From: Stenotrophomonas sp. SAU14A_NAIMI4_5
Lineage (GTDB): Bacteria > Pseudomonadota > Gammaproteobacteria > Xanthomonadales > Xanthomonadaceae
NCBI RefSeq assembly: GCF_003086795.1
Contig: NZ_CP026003.1
Location: 4,475,179 to 4,539,178 of the forward strand
Direction of reading: 5' to 3'
Length of the DNA: 64,000 bases
A program made the position numbers and the translations under genes. Positions 58,895 through 64,000 of this stretch are shown here, piece after piece. Under the pieces are notes generated by a model. That model made no database searches. It was not told the DNA's origin and saw nothing but the letters and a program-made list of their open reading frames with translations. Positions within the stretch are counted from its first letter, which is position 1, and each line of letters starts with the position of its first letter.

Positions 58895-60723
58895 GCTTCG
58901 GCGCCCAGCCGCCAGGCCAGGCCACTCAGACGGCTGGCATGCCGCTTCAGCGCGGCCACCAGCACCTCTTCGCTGCCGGCCACATGCAGGCGCTGGCGGG
59001 CGCGGGTGAGGCCGGTGTAGACCAGTTCGCGCGACAGCACGCGGCTGTCCTGCCGCGGCAGCTGCAGCCACACTTCATCGAACTCCGAGCCCTGTGCCTT
59101 GTGCACGGTCATCGCGAAGGCGCTTTCGTGCGCGGGCAGTGCGGCAGGGTGGAAGGCACGCGGCTGTTCGGCGGTGTCGCCGGGGAACCAGGCCACCATC
59201 GCGCCGCTGGTGTCGCGCAGGCAGATGCCGATGTCACCGTTGAACAGGCGATGGCGGTAGCTGTTTTCAGTCACCAGCAGCAGGCGGCCCTGGAAGTAGC
59301 CGGGCATGTTGCCGGCCAGCAGCTGTTCGATGCGGCTGTTGAGCCCGCGTGCGCCCTGGGGGCCTTCGCGCAGGGCGGTCAGCACGCGCAGGCGACCGGC
59401 CTGCTGCAACGCGCGGCCGGGGTCTTCGGCCTCGGCCAGCGCGCGCCAGTGCGAGAGCAGGTGTTCGCGCTGGCCACGCAGCGGGTCGGCATCGTTTTCG
59501 TGGAAGCTGATCCCGGACAAGCTGCCGCTACGCAGCAGGGCCAGCGCGGTGCCGCTGTCACCTTCGCGCACCGCCTGCGCCAGCGGTGCCAGCTGCAGGG
59601 CATCGCTCTGCCGGTAGCCGCGCTGCAGCTGCACGCGACGGCCAGCGAAGGAGCGTGGCGCGGCCTGCGGCTGCAGGGTCGGCGCGGCCAGCAGTCCATG
59701 CAGGGCCTGCGCGTCATCGGCTCGGGTGCCGCCGCCATCGCCGCTGGCACGCAGGATGGCGCTGAGCACATCGCCTGCTTCCACCGAGGGCAGCTGATCC
59801 GGGTCACCCAGCAGGATCAGCCGCGTGCCGCTGGCGATGGCATCGATCAGTTTGGCCATCAGCGGCAGGTCGATCATCGAGGCTTCGTCCACCACCACCA
59901 CGTCCACCGGCAACGGGTTGTCGGCGTGGTGGCGGAAGCGCGGCGAATCGGGAATGACACCGAGCAGGCGATGCAGGGTGGTGCCGGTGCTCGGCAGCGC
60001 CGCGCACAGCGCTGGGTCCAGGCCTTCTTCCTGCAGGCGCTGCACGGCCAGACGCAGGCTTTCGGCCATGCGCTCGGCGGCGCGCCCGGTCGGCGCGGCC
60101 AGCGCCACCTGCGGCAGCGGTTCGCCGGCATGCAGGGCCTGCGCGGCCAGCAGCAGCAACAGGCGCGCGATGGTGGTGGTCTTGCCGGTACCGGGGCCGC
60201 CCGTGACCAGCGCCAACGGGTGGCGCAGAGTCACGCCGGCGGCACGCGCCTGGTGGTCTTCCTGGGTGGCGGCAACGGGGAACAGGCGCGCGAACAACGG
60301 CGCCAGCGCCGCCATGTCCGGCGCCGGCAATGGATGTCGGCCGATGCGCTGCAGGCCGGCAGCCAGCTGCCGCTCGTATTCGCGGTAACGGCGCAGGTAC
60401 AGCAGGCCGTTTTCCAGCACCAGCGGTGCCTCATCGGCGGCCGCCTCGGGATCCTCCGGCTGCGCTACCCACGGCGATGCCTGCAGCTGGGCCAGCCACT
60501 GCGCGGGTGCGGGCCAGGCGTGGAAGCCTTCCAGCAGGCGCTGCGGCTGTGACGGATCGAAGGCGGCGTGCCCCTGTGACACCGCCAGCGATGCCAGCGC
60601 GGCGGCAACCGCCACGCCATCGGGGGTGTCCTCGCGCAGCCGCCGCAGGCTGGTGGCCAACGCGTGGTCGAGGGTGCGCAGGTGGCCACCGCGGTACAGC
60701 TGCTGCAGCAGGGTGGCACTCAT
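58858..60723 (-). CDS. recD: Exodeoxyribonuclease V alpha subunit RecD
   Basis: 621 aa. It is the 5'-3' helicase subunit of RecBCD. Walker A GGPGTGKTT (Lys181), DEASMIDLPLM (Walker B region), GDPDQLPSVEAGDVL, and TVHKAQGSEFDEV with TGLTRARQRL near the end are SF1 motifs. The start overlaps the recB stop by 4 bp. The final dozen residues come from a repeat element and are not conserved in kind. Confidence 0.94.
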   Translation of the reverse strand: MSATLLQQLYRGGHLRTLDHALATSLRRLREDTPDGVAVAAALASLAVSQGHAAFDPSQPQRLLEGFHAWPAPAQWLAQLQASPWVAQPEDPEAAADEAPLVLENGLLYLRRYREYERQLAAGLQRIGRHPLPAPDMAALAPLFARLFPVAATQEDHQARAAGVTLRHPLALVTGGPGTGKTTTIARLLLLLAAQALHAGEPLPQVALAAPTGRAAERMAESLRLAVQRLQEEGLDPALCAALPSTGTTLHRLLGVIPDSPRFRHHADNPLPVDVVVVDEASMIDLPLMAKLIDAIASGTRLILLGDPDQLPSVEAGDVLSAILRASGDGGGTRADDAQALHGLLAAPTLQPQAAPRSFAGRRVQLQRGYRQSDALQLAPLAQAVREGDSGTALALLRSGSLSGISFHENDADPLRGQREHLLSHWRALAEAEDPGRALQQAGRLRVLTALREGPQGARGLNSRIEQLLAGNMPGYFQGRLLLVTENSYRHRLFNGDIGICLRDTSGAMVAWFPGDTAEQPRAFHPAALPAHESAFAMTVHKAQGSEFDEVWLQLPRQDSRVLSRELVYTGLTRARQRLHVAGSEEVLVAALKRHASRLSGLAWRLGAEAGSDPVPDGNGL

Positions 60724-63700
60724 GCGCTGGCTCCAAGGGCACGCGCGACCAGGTCGGCATGGGCGGCGTCGCCCCCGGCGAACAGCGCATCCAGTCCATC
60801 CACCAGTTCCGGCGCGAAGCGGTCCACGTGCACGCCATTGCCGTTGCCATCCAGGCCACGGCAGAACAGGTAGCGGATGCCGCCCATGTCACGCGCGTAG
60901 TCGTAAGTGCGGCCCAGGCGGAAGCGCAGCCAACGGTGCAGGGCCACGGTGTAGATCAGCGCCTGCAGGTCGTATTCGCTGTGGCGCATGGCGATCTGCA
61001 GCAGGTCCGGGCTGTAGCCCGGCAGCCGGTTGGATTTGTAGTCGAGCACGTACCAGCGCCCATCGCGCACGTAGGTGAGGTCGATCTTGCCGGTCATCAG
61101 CCCTTCCAACCGGCGGCGCAGGCCGAAGCCGCGGCGCGCGCTGGAAATGCCGTGCGCGTGCAGCAGCTGCAGCAGCGCGGGCACGGCGGTCGGTTCGATG
61201 GCGAAGTGGAATTCGATTTCAGCGCGGCGCTCACCCTCGCCCAGGCTGTGCAGGGCACCGCCTTCGGGCAGTGCGACGGTGAGCGTATGGCCGACCAGCG
61301 GCACCAGCACCGCCACGCCATCGTCCAGGTCCTCGTCGGCATAGCCTTCGTCGTGCAGCGCCTTGCGCAGCAGGTCGGCCTGCCCTTCGGGCGCGGGCTG
61401 GTCGGCTGTCCAGCCGCCCCAGGCGGCGAAATCGACGTTCTCCAGCGCTTCGTGCAGGACGTTGCCGAAACGGCTGCCCATGAAGCGCGGGTCCAACGGT
61501 GCGGCGTCGGCAGCTGCGGGTTCGGGCAGGGCCGGTTCCAGCGGCAGTTCCGCACCCGCCGGTTCGTCGGCGGCCGGTGCCGGCAGTTCGGTGGCTGCTG
61601 CTTCGACGTCGTCGCCGGCATCGGCATGCGCCAGCTGGGTGAAGCTGTACACCCACCAGTCGTGCGGTACGCGCCGGGTCAGGCTGCGCACGGCCGGCAG
61701 TTCGCCGTCCTGTTCGACCGGCAGCTGCGGCAGCCGCAGCACCGGATCGCTGTCGTCGATGTGCACATCGGGGTGCGCGTGCAGCGCCTGCAGGTCGCCC
61801 AGCAGCGGCGCAAGGCGGGTCTTGCCGAGCCCGGCGAGATCGCCGATGGCGATCCACAGCGCATGCTCGGCGCGGGTCAGGCCCACGTACAGCAGGCGCG
61901 CATCCTCGGCGCGCTGCTCGCGTTCGCGCTGGCCGCTGGCTGCATCCCAGGCCTCGTCCTTGTCCAGCTTCCAGTGCAGCTGGCGCTCGCCGCCCACGTG
62001 CACGGTGCAGTGCGCGGCGTTGTTGGGTGCGCCACCGTCGATGCCAACGAACGGCAGGTAGACCAGCGGGTACTCCAGGCCCTTGCTCTTGTGCAGGGTG
62101 ATGATCTGCACGCGGCGCGCATCCGACTCCAGCCGCAGCAGCTGCTGCTCGTCGTTCTGGTCGGCATTGGCCATCTGCCCCTGCAGCCAGTCCAGCAGGC
62201 CATGCATGCCCAGCGCCTGCGCGGAGGCTTCCTGCAGCAGTTCGCCCAGCTGCAGGTAGTTGGTCAGCCGACGCTCGCCATCGATCAGCGCCAGCAGGCG
62301 TTCGCCCTGTGCGGCGCAGACATCGGCCACCACGGCGAACGGGCCACCGCGCTGCCAGCGCTCGCGCCAGTGCAGCAGCTGCGCCTGGAACGCGCGCTGC
62401 AGGTCACCCTCACGTTCCATGTTGGCGATCGCACTGGCCCGCTGGCCGAGCAGCACCGTCGCCAGCGCCGCACGCAGGCGGCCTTCGTCAGCCGGTTGCA
62501 GCAGGGCCAGCAGCAGCGCGCGCAGGTCGCGTGCCTCGCTGGTGGAGAACAGGCTCTGCTTGCCCGCCGCCACCGCCGGAATGCCCACCGCCGCCAGCGC
62601 GCGCTGCACCAGCGTCGCCTCGCGGTGCGAGCGCACCAGCACGGCGATGTCACCGGGCTGCACGGCGCGGCCGCGCAGCACGGCGGTACCGGCACGCGCA
62701 TCCAGCAGGGTCTGGTGGATGGCGGCGACGCAGGCCTGGGTCGCGGCAGCACGCGAGGCGTCGGCACTCATCGCCTTGTCGCCTTCGCTGCGCAGCACGC
62801 GCAGGGTGAGTGCCGGGGCCGCGGCACCGTCGCGCAGGTAGTCGTCGTCCGTACGCACGCCACCGGGGCGGACCGGCTCGAAGCCGATACCTGCTTCCAG
62901 GAAGGCGTCGTCGCCACCGTTGTCGTACAGGGCCTGCAGCGCGCGCAGCACCGAGGGCCGCGAACGGAAGTTCTGGTCCAGCGGTGGTGCCGGTCGTGCA
63001 GCCTGCTTGGCCTTCAGATAGGTGTGGATGTCACCGCCACGGAAGCCGTAGATCGCCTGCTTCGGGTCGCCGATCAGGAACAGCGCCGGCGGCAGGCCCA
63101 GTTCCTGCACCTCCGGCGAATCGCCGAACACGGTGTGGAAGATGCCCCACTGACGATCGTCGGTGTCCTGGAACTCATCGACCAGGGCGATGCGGTACTG
63201 CAGGCGCAGCTTGCGCACCAGCTCCAGCCGCTGCGAACCCTCCAGCGCCTGCGCCACACCATCGATCAGATCGTCGTAGGTCTGCACCCGGCGCGTGCGC
63301 TTGAGCATGGCCAGCCGCTGCGTGGCTTCTTCACGCAGGCTGTGCAGGAAATTCAGCGACGCAGCGCGCAGCCATTGTTCGCGCTGGGCCAGCAGCGCCA
63401 CGTAGCGCTCCAGGGGAGCCTGCAGCGGCGAGGACGGCGTGCGGTCGACGAACTTCTTGTTGGTCTTGGCCACCAGCGCATCGGCCAGCAGCGCCGGCAG
63501 GCGGTCGCTGCTCAGCAGCTCGCCGGCATCGTCGCGCGCGGCCCAGGCCAGCAGCTGCCGGCCCAGCGGGTGCAGCCAGCCCAGCTTGTAGGAAACGCCG
63601 TTGATCCATTTGTTGTCGACCGCCTCGCACAGATCGAGGAAGAACTGCTCGCCGTGCTCGCGCACGGCCAGCGACAGGTCCGCCGCGGCGGCCTGCAGCG

Positions 63701-64000
63701 CCGGGCGCGGGTCATCCACCGCCAGCGGCTGCGGGCGCGGGTACAGCGGCGGCGAGGCCAGCAGCGCGCGCAGGTCCGAGGCCAGCGCATCGGGGTTCGA
63801 CCACAGCCAGAGCAGTGGCTCCAGCGTGGCCGGATCATTGGCGTGCACGCGCCACAGGTCGGCGGCCAGTTCCTCCAGCAGCTCGCGGTCGCTGGCCAGC
63901 AGTTCCGGCGGATCGAAGGTGTGCCCGCTTTCCAGCGCATGTTCGCGCAGCACGCGGGTGCAGAAGCCATGGATGGTGAAGATCGAGGCCAGGTCGATCT
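60720..64000 (-). CDS. recB: Exodeoxyribonuclease V beta subunit RecB, C-terminal part
   Basis: About 1093 codons are inside the window; the N-terminus with Walker A lies beyond the right edge. The frame stays open through IHGFCTR at about 63955-63975, the UvrD-type motif. Also present are VDEFQDTDDRQW, GDPKQAIYGFRGGD, THKSKGLEYPLVYLPF and, near the C-terminus, the nuclease residues of TGKIDLTYV and VLDYKSNRL. It is the 3'-5' helicase and nuclease of RecBCD. recC would be expected further upstream. The stop overlaps recD. Confidence 0.95.
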   Translation of the reverse strand, partial: IDLASIFTIHGFCTRVLREHALESGHTFDPPELLASDRELLEELAADLWRVHANDPATLEPLLWLWSNPDALASDLRALLASPPLYPRPQPLAVDDPRPALQAAAADLSLAVREHGEQFFLDLCEAVDNKWINGVSYKLGWLHPLGRQLLAWAARDDAGELLSSDRLPALLADALVAKTNKKFVDRTPSSPLQAPLERYVALLAQREQWLRAASLNFLHSLREEATQRLAMLKRTRRVQTYDDLIDGVAQALEGSQRLELVRKLRLQYRIALVDEFQDTDDRQWGIFHTVFGDSPEVQELGLPPALFLIGDPKQAIYGFRGGDIHTYLKAKQAARPAPPLDQNFRSRPSVLRALQALYDNGGDDAFLEAGIGFEPVRPGGVRTDDDYLRDGAAAPALTLRVLRSEGDKAMSADASRAAATQACVAAIHQTLLDARAGTAVLRGRAVQPGDIAVLVRSHREATLVQRALAAVGIPAVAAGKQSLFSTSEARDLRALLLALLQPADEGRLRAALATVLLGQRASAIANMEREGDLQRAFQAQLLHWRERWQRGGPFAVVADVCAAQGERLLALIDGERRLTNYLQLGELLQEASAQALGMHGLLDWLQGQMANADQNDEQQLLRLESDARRVQIITLHKSKGLEYPLVYLPFVGIDGGAPNNAAHCTVHVGGERQLHWKLDKDEAWDAASGQREREQRAEDARLLYVGLTRAEHALWIAIGDLAGLGKTRLAPLLGDLQALHAHPDVHIDDSDPVLRLPQLPVEQDGELPAVRSLTRRVPHDWWVYSFTQLAHADAGDDVEAAATELPAPAADEPAGAELPLEPALPEPAAADAAPLDPRFMGSRFGNVLHEALENVDFAAWGGWTADQPAPEGQADLLRKALHDEGYADEDLDDGVAVLVPLVGHTLTVALPEGGALHSLGEGERRAEIEFHFAIEPTAVPALLQLLHAHGISSARRGFGLRRRLEGLMTGKIDLTYVRDGRWYVLDYKSNRLPGYSPDLLQIAMRHSEYDLQALIYTVALHRWLRFRLGRTYDYARDMGGIRYLFCRGLDGNGNGVHVDRFAPELVDGLDALFAGGDAAHADLVARALGASA

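Overview
The window is GC-rich and gene-dense and looks like chromosomal core DNA from a Stenotrophomonas (S. maltophilia complex, Xanthomonadaceae). This rests on the dispersed GTAG-type palindromes (SMAG/REP elements) between genes, the tam, tat, hemH, egt and recBD gene content, and the xanthomonad-style short leaders. There is no transposase, integrase, prophage, tRNA or CRISPR array. The species call is inference from repeat style and gene order, not from a database search.

Layout. 1-9.1 kb is an acetate and manganese region: an MHS-type MFS symporter (cut by the window edge) and a DcaP-like porin; acs with a LuxR-type regulator and a symporter-fused hybrid kinase resembling CrbR/CrbS (ErdR/MxtR); and mntP, preceded by a yybP-ykoY manganese riboswitch and a likely MntR box. 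9.3-16 kb holds an S46 dipeptidyl-peptidase and an HscC chaperone operon with two tandem J-like membrane partners that lack HPD. 16-25 kb holds tamAB and glyQS. 25-33 kb holds an orphan GspE-type ATPase, a glutamine amidotransferase, tatABC, a SYLF protein, hemH and an alpha/beta hydrolase. 33.4-36.4 kb holds a PAS chemoreceptor, then a solitary 5S rRNA gene driven by three tandem rRNA-type promoters with no 16S or 23S between.

36.5-45.7 kb holds a BenE transporter, a GYF/DUF2628 protein, an in-frame fusion of a lytic transglycosylase to a hexose-phosphate mutarotase-like domain, the ergothioneine pair egtBD, a GGDEF cyclase, a YchJ protein and a TSUP permease. 45.8-52 kb holds an SMC-like condensin operon, mksF-mksE-mksB (JetABC type), with no JetD/MksG gene beside it, preceded by folE. 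52.1-52.7 kb is a gene-free repeat in which a 108-bp core is present twice, inverted, between directly repeated outer arms. 52.8-58 kb is a MarR-controlled efflux operon (MarR, DUF1656, HlyD, outer-membrane factor, FUSC). 58.1-64 kb holds a small conserved protein, more repeats, recD and most of recB (cut by the edge).

Working together: acs, its two-component pair and the porin/symporter probably form an acetate or carboxylate scavenging unit. TamA/TamB, TatABC and the S46 peptidase serve the envelope and periplasm. RecBD and the MksFEB condensin handle DNA. The MarR operon is a self-regulated tripartite exporter, probably for aromatic or amphipathic acids.
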